Source: Acanthornis magna (Eukaryota > Chordata > Aves > Passeriformes > Acanthizidae). Taken from it: a stretch of 64,000 bases of DNA. The first letter of the stretch is position 1; each line of letters begins with the position of its first letter. This document shows positions 36,293 through 48,092 of the stretch, piece by piece. The stretch is from the NCBI GenBank assembly GCA_036785705.1, contig JAWUZG010000360.1, forward strand, positions 248,001 to 312,000, in the 5' to 3' direction. The notes under the pieces are model-generated. The model saw nothing but the letters and a program-made list of their open reading frames with translations. It was not told where the DNA came from and ran no database searches. The position numbers and the translations under genes were made by a program.

Positions 36293-39200
36293 ATTCTCCC
36301 ACTACTGTTATAAATGAGAGCAAAGAAAATGTATTTCTTACATTATAGCCTCATTTCCCAGGTGTAAATCTGCTGTTTTGTTTGGCATTACCAGCTCTGC
36401 TCCTTGACTGACAGGTTTCAAAGTTTGCCATAATTGTGAGCTGTGCTCTCATTCACTGTGCTTTAGAATCAGCAGGGAGTGGTACTCTGTGCTGTTTTCT
36501 CAAAGAAAGGGCATTACAGTGGCAGCATCTAATAAATCCTGAAAGCATCCCCCCCTCTCTTGGTATCTTTCAAATTCCTGTAATAGCACCATTTCCTTTC
36601 CATTGAAGCATCATAGTCTGAGCTGTGGTAATTATAATTGTCTTAGAACTCCCATTATAAACCGGAGTTTCTCTGTGTTATGGAAAAAATGGTGTAAGTA
36701 GGCCTGACACACTGTCTATCAAATGCTATTCTGTGCTTGCTTCCTAATATTCATTCCAGGAGCAAAACAGTACAGGTAGAAAATGAGAAAAACTCCAGGA
36801 AATCCTGGTTAGCTACAGTGAAAGAGGGGCTGGCATACAAGTGCTGCACTGGAGAAAAGGTGCCAGGGCACCTTTCCATGGCCTGCCAAAGCATCACTCA
36901 GCGGCAAAGTCATGTAAGGGTCGAAGTCTGAGCAGTGCCATGGAGGGGCTGCTCACAGCACAAGGTGCTTTTCTTCAGGGGCTGCTTTTCTCCAGGGGTC
37001 TGCTCTGGTCCAGTCGAGAGTCCTGTCCTGGGTGCAGCAGCCTCGTGGACCTGGACAGATGCTGCTTGGGGTACTCTGATGCTACATGGGCTATTCTGGG
37101 GGAGGGTCAGAACAAACATCATGAGCCTGAGCCAGCTCCTCAGTTTGCAAAACGAGATTGTGCTCCAGCAGCACAGACCACAGACCTTTCTGGTCTCTCC
37201 CAGCAGGGACCAATTCACAGGACAGATACACAGTGATAAAATTGGTTTTCAACTTTGTGTTTCACTGAGATTTGGGACGGAGGCAGAAGTATTTAGGGTC
37301 AGTTTGGGGTTCAGAAAAAAATGAGTAAATATTGCATTTTCATTGTGCAAATCTGATTTTCCCACTGATTGCAGAGCCAGCTGTAAGGTACATCATTAAA
37401 ATACTAATTCAGAAGTCATTTATGATGTACTAAAACTGGCATACTCCTATTGAGTAATGTACTGCAGTCAGTAGAATTTATCTGAAATGATGCCACCTTC
37501 TGAAGAGGGACACTGTTTGGTCAGATCTCTCTGTTTAGTCTTTAATCATTCTTCTTTTCTTCTTGAAAAATCTGCTGCAACTGTTGAGATTCAGTTTCCT
37601 GTATTTTCCTGACTGCTCTCTGTTTGTTTCACTGTATGGTTGAAAATTTATTATTTTAGACAAAATGTATTATTTTATTGTCTTGTTTGGTGTGTAAGAT
37701 CCTGAGTACTTGGACAGACCTCAGTACTACCACCCTAACAATCCTGTAGGTTCTGCTAAAATAGGATCATATTTCTCTTATTATGTTCTTCAATGTGAAA
37801 AGCATAGTTTACATGCCTATTTAAATACCCTCTTTCTGCTATTTATTATTTTATGTGCTGTTTTTCACCTTTCGGCACGAGCCAATATAATTGCCTTTAT
37901 GTACTTTCAGGTGAAGAATGATTTACTCACCAGACCAAAAAAAAAAGTTATTGGGCATAAATAAGTTCTGAGTGTGTCCCAACATTCTTGTATTTATTGC
38001 AAGTTCAAGAGAGAGTGCTACCTAGTTTGAGAGCAATTCTTTGCAGAAAATAGATTGCAAAAAGTGCAGCATGTGTCTAGAGAGTTTTCAAAACCACAAT
38101 TCTATTTGTGGTGCAAGGAACAAAGAACTGTGAAATACATGGTAAAACATAATGCACAGTGATTTTTACATACCAAAGGTGCTGACACGTACTAAAAGAC
38201 ACATGTGCTAACAAAGACCTGAATGTTAAAGGTCTGTTTAAAAGCTGAATTAAATTCTGAATAGACTGGAAATACTCAGAAATATATTTTAAGGGTTTAA
38301 AACATGAGACATTATGTCTTTCTGCTTCCTTTTTCTTTTGTGTCAGCTGGGCTTTATTTGGTTTTTTTTTACCCTCTATTGGGTTCTGTCAGTTTTCTAG
38401 AAAGTTACTTCTATAATGAGGTATCTGTAAAAATTTTGCTAGCTTTATTTAACTCCTGTAACTGATTACCCAGACCTTGGTGCAGTACATTATTTCACCA
38501 CGGGTTAAGCTGTTATTGTCCAGCAGTCTCTACTCATACTTCTTCCTGCTTCTATATAACACCTCTGTCAAATGTTCTGTTTAATGTTTAGTGCAGTATG
38601 TTGGATGGCTTTGTAGTGTTTTCTCTCTAGAGCCTTAAACGTATCGCTAGAGAGGTGTCAGTATTGCAAAAATGAAATTTTGAATAGTTCATCTCATTTT
38701 GTTATAGCTTCAATTCAGTCTGGTCTGCATGGGAAGTCCCAACTAATTTTCTTGGTATTTTTTCATTAGTTGATAAAAGAAAACAACCAGACAGTAAACT
38801 TGGCAGAAATGATGATTTTTTTTTAATTGGAGAATGGCTGGCTTTGAGGTTCGTTTTTTCAGGACTAGTTAGAGAAAGTCCTTGAACTCCACAAGCTTTA
38901 TTCGTGTGTCACTGTACTAATTTCTGAACAGGCTCTTCTACAGCTCTTCCCATTTCTTCCTATTTCTTCCTAGTCTTGTCCCACTGGAAGTCACTTGAAT
39001 CTCAAAACCATAGCAAAACCAGATTTTTCATCTGAATTGTGTTTCCCAAAATATGTGGAGTCTTGTGATTGAACAGTGCTAGTTAATAAAGATACTGTTG
39101 GGTTTAGAATCCAAAATCTTTGAAATTTGAAATATTTGAGCTTAGGTGCTTTCCAATGTATAAATATTGATTCTTAGTACACACTGGAACAGTCAAAAGT

Positions 39201-41324
39201 AAAGGTTGATGTTAAGAAAATGAATGAAGAACATACCTTCCTTTTTATCATATCATTTCTGTTCATCTTCTTGTGACTTTCAGGGTTATCACTGAAGCTT
39301 CTTTAAAATTTTGCAATTGCATAATGGTCTAAAAGTTGTGAATTACAAGGTGAAAAATGGAAAGACTTCAAAGTCTCTTGGCCCCTCCAGTGTATAAAGA
39401 TACTTTTTGGTATCCTTAAAGATTAACTTACTTAATGATTATTTACAGTATGCGTTATGTTTCAATGAATCTCCATCTTTCTGCTGGGATATTTTTATGG
39501 TCATTAATTTCAATACTGGATATTTGGCTTCAGTACCATCTAACTTGCTAATCTGTGCAATTGTGTACTGTAAAATGGTGTCCTCCTGAACTTTGCATTT
39601 CCACTCTTTCTTCTGAATCCATCCACGTATTTTTTTCCTTCCTCTCTTCTGAATATCTCCATATTGATGTCAATCACTATTGCAGTACCTTCCAGTACCG
39701 CTCTGAAGTGCATAAACTTGCTCTTAGACTAGCAGCTTTTCCTGGTGTCTTGGCACAGATCTGCTCAGGTGACTGCTGGTGAAAAGCAATTTAAACCAGC
39801 CCAGTGATTGTTGGCAGTCACTCTGCCATCTCTCTCCTCCACTTAACTAAATGTAAACATCATTCATTTTCCGGCTTCAAAAAGTTTATAATTTCTGTAC
39901 CCTGCAAAGCTGCTATGTGTACCTGGGGGGATAAGCAGCCAGGAGAGATGTTCTGGACAATGATTTTATCCTATCTGCATTGCTCTCTCTTTCCTTGCAG
40001 GTATCATACCAGTGTTCATACCATTCTTGAGTCCAGTGAGGAGTCAAGAATCACAGCCCACCCATAATTGTCCAAAGCTGTTTTTGAAAGTTTCCTGTCA
40101 TACCTGGGGAAAAAATGCCTTTGCCTTTACCTGCTTGGGGTTAGTCCTGCCCACATACAGGGAGCAGGAGTGGTAGCTCCGTGTTGCTTTGGCCTTGGGA
40201 TGCTTGTCTGTGCTAGCCTGAGCCTGATCTTGCTGACTGTGCTGCCTTTGGTAGCCCTTTGCATGGTAGTCTTATATTTAGGAACTACCTTTTGTTTTGT
40301 CAGGCACTGGGTCCTGGGGTCATCTCTCATGCTCCTGTACCTGGTGAACAGGTGAGCAGGCTTTGAGGTCTGAGCTGGGGATGAGTGTGGAGTTCCAAGT
40401 CTCTTGGCCCATCTCTTGGCAGTATCTGAGGGCACTTACGTGTCCTCAAAGGGAGCTACTACTATGACTAATTCTTTACACTAAATAGCTCCCAAAATGT
40501 CCTAGATGTAGTATCAGCATACAAGAACAGCTTACTGAAATATTTCCGTAGAATGACATTATATGATATATATTTCCAAATCCAAAAAAGGTAGTGAGCA
40601 AGCTAAAGTTTAATAGTGCCTTTTCCATCTCTTTTCCTCCCCCAGTTTTCTCTTTGAAGGTTTTTACTAATTCTTTTGTAAACTGAATCTCTCTGTTCAT
40701 TCAGAATAATTAAAACCATTTCTTCAGTCTTAAATGTTGGATATCAATTCTGGCCTGCTGCTATGATGATAGAAAACGTGATATAAAGATTTTAATTGAC
40801 AGTCTGAGCTGAATCACTATGCCTGCTAACTGTCAAGGACAACCTGTCCTGGTGATATTCCTGCAGGTTTGCCAGGTCCCTCAGCGATCCTGAGGAAACC
40901 ATAGTAGCTCTGTCTGCCAAGTTTTTTCTGTGTATTTCAGTGTAAAAGCGGTCAGGGTACTGAAGTCTGATTCTATTTTTGGTTTGATTTTTATTTTCTC
41001 ACCTCTCACAAATCAATTAGCCTTATTTTTAATGTAGATTTCTTTGCTTTATGTGTCTCTGCATCCACAGAAGAAAAAAATGTAGTAAATAATTTTTATT
41101 TCATTGCATTATTTGATTTTCCATTTTTGGTGCTATGCCCAGGCCCTGATACTTTCGGAGGTGGCTACATGAACCGCTTCAGGTCTTGCTTGTGCTGACA
41201 CTTTGGGCTCTTGACTTAACTTTCTCCATGGTTTCCCCATGCTTTCTCCCTTCTCTGGGAATTCCACCAAGAGAGTATTTAGATGTGAAGTGGATCATTC
41301 CTTATCTTCCATTCATTCACTCTT
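36293..41324. other. Non-coding stretch, exon-like islands only
   Basis: A GC-richer part at about 36840-37210 is open in several frames on both strands and is not called coding. Two splice-bounded or acceptor-led open segments (37699-37749 and 40001-40067) are described as findings. The 95-codon hydrophobic frame at 40068-40355 begins at TTG, not ATG, and is opposed by a 102-codon frame, so it is not called. A short duplicated ATTTCTTCCT lies near 38951-38971. Confidence 0.45.
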
Positions 41325-41416
41325 AGAATCATAGAAGCACTAAGGTTGGAAAAGACCTCCAAGATGATTGAGTCCAACCTTTGGTTGAACGCCACCGTAT
41401 CAACTAAACCATAGCA
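41325..41416 (-). mobile_element. CR1 3' end, about 90 bp
   Basis: Read on the plus strand it begins AGAATCATAGAAGCACTAAG, then GGTTGGAAAAGACCTCCAAG, then TGATTGAGTCCAACC, and ends with CAACTAAACCATAGCAC. This is the reverse complement of a CR1 3' terminus, so the element points left. It is extremely 5'-truncated and directly adjoins a coding-like fragment at 41417-41591. Confidence 0.85.
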
Positions 41417-41591
41417 CAGCAGAGTGGGTCTTGTGAGCAAAGTGGGGATTGGTGATCATCTTGGCCACAGCAGCCATGAAGCGATTGAGTTTATAATCTC
41501 TGGTGATCGGAGGAAAAGTGCCAGCAAAATCTATACTCGACATGAGGAGAGGACGCTTCAGGATGTTCAGGGAATTAGTGAATAAGGCCAC
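41417..41591 (-). pseudogene. Coding-like fragment joined to a CR1 tail, origin unknown
   Basis: The minus strand is open from about 41591 through this segment and into the CR1 tail, where it stops (about 63 codons). Codon use looks coding-like, with many C or G third positions, unlike the surrounding AT-rich DNA. The peptide contains LNILKRPLLMSSIDFAGTF, then PPITRDYKLNRF, then MAAVAKMITNPHF. I do not recognise the protein. At its upstream side there is an acceptor-like TTTTCCTAG. It could be part of a processed pseudogene or chimeric retrocopy that ended on a CR1 3' tail, a piece of an unrecognised repeat, or a chance open frame. No CR1 body sequence that I know has this peptide. Confidence 0.35.
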
Positions 41592-41619
41592 CTAGGAAAA
41601 TTTTTTTGCAGGTGTTGGG

Positions 41620-41776
41620 GTCCATCAGTGCTGATCACCTTTAAAACATCACCTCTTATGGGCACAGGAACAGGCAATTCCCAAATGTCAGAAGTCAAGC
41701 AGGTGAGGAAGATGTCTGTCTTGGTTGAACAGGAAACCTTTCTAGGAAATAAGGTAAAAAAGGAAGGTGTATGGCA
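41620..41776 (+). mobile_element. CR1 internal fragment
   Basis: The words GGGCACAGGAACAGGCAATT, GAAGTCAAGCAGGTGAGG, TTGGTTGAACAGGAAACC and AGGAAGGTGTATGGC occur in the order I remember from the internal (coding or upstream) part of avian CR1. It reads rightward, opposite to the CR1 tail at 41325-41416. Confidence 0.6.
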
Positions 41777-41880
41777 TGAAGCTGTGTCAGGAGAGGTTTA
41801 TGCTGGATATTAGAAAAAGGTTCTTCATCCAGAGGGTGTTTGGACCCCCAGCCTGTGGCACTGCCTGCCAGTCAGGCTCT
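41777..41880 (+). mobile_element. CR1 fragment from the 3' part
   Basis: GCTGTGTCAGGAGAGGTTTA, TGCTGGATATTAGAAAAAGG and TTCTTCATCCAGAGGGTG match the CR1 segment that normally lies a few hundred bases before the 3' end. It follows 41620-41776 in the same orientation with the intervening CR1 body missing. The two may be one copy with an internal deletion. Beyond 41843 the match is weak and no CR1 3' terminus is seen. Confidence 0.7.
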
Positions 41881-44270
41881 GGGCAGTGCTTGCATGAAAG
41901 GCAGACAAGTCACCATTTTCTTGTGTTTTTGGATCACATATAATGTTAGCTCCACAGTCTTCTCATTTGTAAAATGGGAATAATAAGCTTCCCCACATGG
42001 TTAATGTTTGAGAAACTTGGGTGAAAATGTCCATAGGAATTGTTCATCTAATACAAGAGAAGAGTAAATGGAGACTAATATAAAAGTAGGTGCTGTGCTG
42101 TGTACTCTTCATTTTGAAAGCAATGATAGTACAGGCAGGGCATTAGAATGAGAAATTGTGTCTTGGTGGAAACATTCTTTTGTTTCTTTAATTTTGTAAA
42201 TATCTTGTCGATTGTTCAGGGTAAAACCAGCTTTAAATTTCTATCCCACTTGACCAATTAAAATGTCGCTGCCAGTCCCAGGAGCTCTGAATTTATTTGG
42301 TAACTAATAACTACTTCTGTTTCATAAGAAGATATGCAGAGACTGTAGTGTTTGGCTCTTAGGGCAAAATGTTGGAATCTGTTCCTGCTGGTAGATTTAC
42401 AGGAGCAGGTTATGGTGCCATGTTACCATCAGCCACAGAGATTGGGACTGTAAGAGTTCTGCTGAGTTAATGTCCTAGAAAATCAGACCAAGGTATCACC
42501 TGATGGAGTCAATCATATCTTTATTAAAATAATTAGATTTTCCTATTACATAAGCAGCAATAGCTTCTTCAATATCACTGTCAGATAATGAATAATGTGG
42601 GATTATGATCTCTCTGTGGCAAAGGAGATAAAGAAAGGAACCAGAGGCAGAAAATGAAAGTTTGATGATAATATTAGAGATAAAAAAAATAAATGAATGA
42701 AAGAACTATCAGATTTAAAGAGATATCATGCAGATAGAAATGTATAAAGAACTGGTAATGTAGAAAAAGGAAAAGTGACATAACTCATGCAAATATGCCT
42801 CATATTTCAAAGAAGACTTTCAAAGAAATATTCCTGAAATAAAAAGAACAATTTAACAAAGGGTCTTTAAAAGTCACAAGCAGTGTTTTACGGAACATAC
42901 GATTTGCTCATGGGTATGTACTGCTGCTGGGGGACTGGAGTTTATTTTAGTTCAATTAACCTATATATATACACTTATAAATCTGCATTATGGGACATAT
43001 GGCCATGTGGTCCTCACGCATCAAGCATCATACAAACACACTGTGAGATCAGTGAGATCCTGGGGGAGGACAGAACAAATACAGTGCGCAGAAAAATAGC
43101 AGAAAGGACATGCCTTTGTAGCATATAACAAAGAAAATTTTGAGTTAAGGAAAAAATTCTGCCCTTTTGACTTCACAGTTGTTGGACCTTTGTACTGTGG
43201 ATCTGATTCTGGTCCACAAAGCAGAAGAGTTCAGTGTGCAGCAGGGTTGTTGGGCTTTGATAGGGTGGACTCATGCCAGGCTTCATGCATTGCCTAATCA
43301 TTTCTTGTGAAATGAGTTACTCTCGTTTTCATCTTAGGAGAAATATTTTGTTTGCGAAACACGTAGCTGCATATTCACTTATGCTTCCCAAGCATGTGAA
43401 TGCATGGGGTGAGATGGATGGCAGTAATTTTCACAGCTTAAGTTGCCACTTTATCATGGGGAAGCAAATAGGATCCATATGAGGTACATGTTATTGCAGA
43501 GTATGTTCCTTGTGTATCATTTGACTGCAGTTAAAGCCCATCAAATCTCCTTTATGGCTTCTTATATCTCAAGATTCTATTTACGTCAGATTTCATGTGT
43601 GTATTTCACTAGAGGCTGCATTCAAAGCAACGTATTTCAGACAGGAGAGCAGCTGCTGGCTGCTGCCATGCTAGGATGGAAATTCAGGTGAAAAACATCT
43701 GTGAAATCAGGGAAAATTAGAATTCCTTGTGCTAAAGGAGATGTCAGATTCAGGAAAGGGCTTTTCTTTAATAATTCTTACTTAGTATACTGGAGTTTGC
43801 TGTCCATTGATCTCATTAGGTCACACAAAATGCTTTGTCTTAGGATGATACATACTAGGGAAAATTCACGTTTAGATATAAAAGATGAAGCAAAATGCAT
43901 ACGACTGACTAAAGAACACAGTTCTTTATCAGTTGAGGGACGTATGGCATCCTGGTACCCTTTATACCCTGTTTCTCATAATGAAACAGGGACAGTAATG
44001 TAATGTTCTAAATACACCAAAAATTGTTAAAGGTTGCCTGAAACACTGACTTGAAAATTCAGTACTGAAAACTTTTGGTAGCGGCTGCCATTTTCATGCA
44101 TTAAGAAAGCAGGGATATTAATCCTTGGGAAAATACATTATCATAGCTGTCTTTTGGATGTCTGTTGTCCAGTTCTTACTCTGTGCTATTCAGCTGAGGG
44201 TTCTGCTGGAAAGGTTTATCTTTTAAAAAAATGATAATTATGAATAGTGAGCTTTCTTGGGCCTTTACAG
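41881..44270. other. Non-coding stretch, no gene seen
   Basis: AT-rich. A 9-bp-arm hairpin (43967-43975 and 43983-43991, loop 7) is within chance expectation. No repeat family recognised. Confidence 0.5.
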
Positions 44271-44432
44271 TTCTTTGGTTCTCACCCTCGGTGCATCTGT
44301 GCCATGGTTTGAATGATGAAGCTGTTGGATGTGCAGGTGGGTGTTCTCCGTTTAGTGTGTCCCGCATTGCCCCCGGGCTCGAGGGATATGAGTTAGATGC
44401 ATCTGCCCTCTCAGAACCTCTGCCAGGGCTCT
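44271..44432 (+). other. Possible exon, unconfirmed
   Basis: A 162-bp segment bounded by an acceptor-like site (TTTCTTGGGCCTTTACAG before 44271) and a consensus-like donor GTAAGT at 44433. One frame is open throughout and, because 162 is a multiple of 3, the exon would be frame-neutral (phase 1 at both ends). The frame reads on into TAA right after the donor. It keeps four CpG in 44349-44381, unusual for this AT-rich DNA. The peptide (for example SRIAPGLEGYELDASALSEP) is not one I recognise. It could be a coding exon of a gene spanning the window, a non-coding RNA exon, or chance. Confidence 0.2.
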
Positions 44433-44595
44433 GTAAGTAATTAGGTGGAATTATGGCATATTAAAATATGCTGATACATTTGAAAAGATGTTACTGTAAC
44501 AGTGGGATTTTTAGAAATGAAAGCTCTCTACTGTGTTTCAAGTCTGCTGTGGCCAAAAGCTAACCTAGTAGGAAACACAGCCAGCAATGATAGGC

Positions 44596-44612
44596 TTTTT
44601 TTTTTTTTTTTT
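44596..44612. repeat. Poly(T) run, 17 T
   Basis: Seventeen consecutive T residues, followed by CGGATTT. No adjacent element recognised. Confidence 0.9.
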
Positions 44613-47600
44613 CGGATTTAGTAACCTGAATTTCAGCTACAAAAAGATTTTACAGCTTTCATATATATTGATGAGGATAATCTAAAGAGAGTTTATCTCT
44701 GTAATCTAATTTGCAAGATTAATTGCTGAGCTGTTTTTTATGTATTTTATCCTTACATCCACAGCATGTACAGTCATCCCAATGTCCAATTAATCTTTTT
44801 TTTAAAAAACCAATACAGAAATTGAACTTGAGCTTTTGAATGCCGTGTTAATGCCTGGCTTGGGCAACAAAATGGTATGGTCCTTTCAGATGAGACATTG
44901 TCCACTGCTTTTCTTCTGTAGTGCCTGGGAAAAGCAGCCCTAGAATTGCAGTCTTGGCATTAGCACAGTCCCAAAAACACACATCAGGAGGCATTGCTTG
45001 TGTGGCATGACAATGCGCTCTGCTTGCTGCATGTAGGAATGTGTAACAATATCTATCATTTTTGGAGGTAGTCATGCAACTTACATTATTTTCTCCCTAG
45101 CAGAGGTTTTCTCTTCTGCTACCACTGGAAAACACTTCAAGTGGTTAATAGAAAATCCAGTCCCTTATCTGTGAGCTTGTTACATATGCCTGCCATTTGT
45201 TCATATTATCCCAACAGCTTGTAGAATATCGTCATTCATTTCCAAAGTATCAGAAAAAGGCAGTGATCTACCTCAACTCCCCTTCCTCTGCTTCCACAGA
45301 CTCAAACTCCGTGCAGCCTTGCAGCTGCGCGGTGTGGGAGTTGTGTGGTTTTGGGCTGCCCATGCAGTGCTGACAGGTCAGGAATGTGAGAGGGAGCACT
45401 GGCACTGATTTCCAAGAAATCATGAAACAGTGATTTTTAGCTGAAAAGAGAGTATAGGCGAGGTTTTGTGATAGTCTCAATTTGCAAGATGATTGCTCAG
45501 GAAATGTAGGGGGAGGAAAATGAAAGGGGGTGGCAGAAAGGTAGGGGGACCTTTGGATATACTTAGGCTATCAGATTATAGACAGCTTTGTGAAAAGCAA
45601 GTTATGAACTGCTCTAGGAAGCAGTAGTACGGTAGAGAGAAGAGATGTAATAAGACATTTCTGCATGTGAAGAAAGCGTCTTTGCTGCCCACCTGATCGT
45701 AATCTTACTTTTGTTTTGAATACTGAAGGAAATTATGCATCAACTGACAACAGGGCTTTTCAGATGCCTCTGGCAGTTTGCATGCCAAACCACACCTTAA
45801 TCAGTGATAATTCATTCAGAAAATCTTGTAGACATGGGACTTGTGTAATGAGATCACATAGTCTTCTGTGGAGCATAGTCCTCATCTAGAAAAAGATAAC
45901 AGTTAGCTAATTTTCATCATTCTGATTTGACATTTCAATGCAAGTCATGTGGTAGCTCTGAATTGCAGGTGAGTCAGAGTGTGGAAGAGCCTTCTGCACA
46001 AGAGAAACTATAGCTTTTAGCATTGAATTTTAATTCTCATGGAAAACAAGCAAACCTGTTACTGGGAACTTGTCAAACATCCAAATGAAGAAAATACCAA
46101 TTTAGAGTTCAGCTAGACTCCTCTCTAATTAGTGTTCTTACAGCGTGGCAATGACCATGGTAGATGCTCTTGGAGATTGTCACCGCCTGAGACTAGAGAT
46201 GAACCATCAAATTCATTGGAGCAGTCAGCGTTTCCTTTTCTGTGTGTACATGTTCTCGGCAGCTGAAAAAGTGTTTCTCTCTTAAATGAGTATGTTCCTA
46301 TCAGGTAAAATCTGATCATAAGACGAACAATTGCAGTGTGTTATATTTCACTGTCAATCTCTTTACTTAATTGCTTTTTTCTTTTTTCTTTTTAAAGCAA
46401 AGGCTATGATAGAAAGTTTAGTTTGAACTCAGTTGCTTTTTCTAATACAAACCATTGAATGTACTGAAAATCTATGGCTAATTAAAGAATTTTTTAATTT
46501 AGAATATAAGTACTACTGTGGATCCATTAATTTTGTGGCAGGCATACCTAATACAGTCTTGTAATTTTTAGGAATTATTTAAACTAGCAGATAGTTTTCT
46601 GCTTTTTCAGGTTCTCTATTAAGCTAATATTTGGAATACCTTAGAACCAAAGGTTTTGTAAGGAATTTTTGCGATGTAGAACTGCTTTAAAATATGTATC
46701 AGTCACACATAGGAACTCGTGGCATTCTAAGCTTCTTGTTTCTTTGAGGGCCAGCCAAAATTTCAACACAAAGTCTTGATATCCGTGCTTGCCAGAGTTG
46801 ATTTATGACTTAACCAGAACAAAATTTGGCCACATGACTGCTGAACTCCAGCCCAGCTTAAAGCACATAACTCCTGCAGCATGCACAGCAGTGGAGCCAG
46901 GTGTATGTCCAGCAGGGAAGGGAAGGTGGTGGCTGTTGGATGTGGGTGCCATGTCTCCTCCATGTGACCTCAATCCACCAAGTGGACTCAGCCAGCAGTT
47001 AATTAAAAAGTTGTTATGAAATGTGGCAGAAAAACTTCATCATGCTTTAAGAGAGAGCTGGTTCAGCTTTGCTGATAGAAGGAAAAAGTTTGGTTTGCTC
47101 TTCAGCCAGCAGATCGGACTGTGTACAGCAACAAGCAGAATTTTCTGCAGATTTTTTTGTTATGTTCCATTCTTGCTCTAGCACTGTATTTAAATAGAAT
47201 TTAGGGCATTGTTTTTAGTGAATATAAGCCAGGGAATGTTGTGGGTTCACTACATCATAATGAATATTTTATTACAGCAGCTGAAATCTTGGATTTTGAT
47301 GAGGATGAGGCACCATTGTTTCAGTTCTGTGAAATCTCTCTGAGGATCATTACCTTACTTACTTATTTAGTTTTTGAGACAGGCAGAGCATTAGTGAATA
47401 TCAGGACAGAAAACATGATCTGATCCAATTTAAGCACTTTGTCAAAACAGTAAAGCAAACTTTTCCTATCTGTCTGATGATTTCTGTGATTGTGAAATAC
47501 AGCTAGCCTAGCTTTTGGACTGGTTCAGGGCCAAGGGATAACTGATCATCAAGTGGAGATCTTTTCATTTATCAGTTTATTTTTTTGCCCTTCCACAGAG

Positions 47601-48076
47601 ACTGGCCAAATAAAATGTTTTCTTAGTGCCCTGCTCGCCACTCTGGTGTTTTCATCAATTTCACTCTGTCTCTTGGGGCTACAAGTGTCAGTCAGTTGCA
47701 ATAAGGTGTCATTTTTGCCACTTCTGTGTTTATTAGGAGCTCTCAGATATTTACTGCCAGTTTCCTGGGACCTGTGCCTTGGGTGAGCCGTGTGGGACAT
47801 GTGCTCGAGAGCTGTGGCAGAAATGTGTGCGGCCGATTCTGGGCACAGCAGTAATAAAATACAGAGCTAAGGATCATTTCCTGCCCACTGATAGGCAAGT
47901 TCAGCAAACTCTATTTATGTTTCTTGCTTGATGTAAATTTTTGACCTTTATGATTCAGTGGACAGCCTAAAAATGTCTGAATGAATTTGATAAGAATCAG
48001 TAGCAAAAAACAGGAATCTGATAGAAAAATAGCTTTCTTCTCTTCCTTCCTTTTCACAGAAATGGCAAAAGTCAGA
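44613..48076. other. Non-coding stretch, no gene seen
   Basis: AT-rich unique-looking DNA. An acceptor-like site at 47277 leads an acidic open segment but no fitting donor follows, so it is not called. CpG are slightly more frequent around 45309-45331 and 47788-47833. No repeat family recognised. Confidence 0.5.
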
Positions 48077-48092
48077 TTTTTTTTTTTTTTTT
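48077..48092. repeat. Poly(T) run, 16 T
   Basis: Sixteen consecutive T residues. No element body recognised. Confidence 0.9.

Noticed and set aside
40068..40355. 95-codon hydrophobic frame resembling a membrane protein
   Set aside because: It starts at TTG, not ATG, is opposed by an overlapping 102-codon frame, and hydrophobic runs are common in T-rich sequence.
8208..42794. Exact POU octamers (8208, 21384, 27095, 42787)
   Set aside because: Four copies of an 8-mer over both strands in 64 kb of AT-rich DNA is about what chance gives, so no enrichment.
43967..43991. Hairpin with 9-bp arms and 7-base loop
   Set aside because: One to a few such structures are expected by chance in 64 kb. A similar one at 6672-6700 was rejected for the same reason.
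47278..47342. Acidic open segment behind an acceptor-like site
   Set aside because: Polypyrimidine tract is weak and no good donor follows. Two frames are open, so there is no frame preference.
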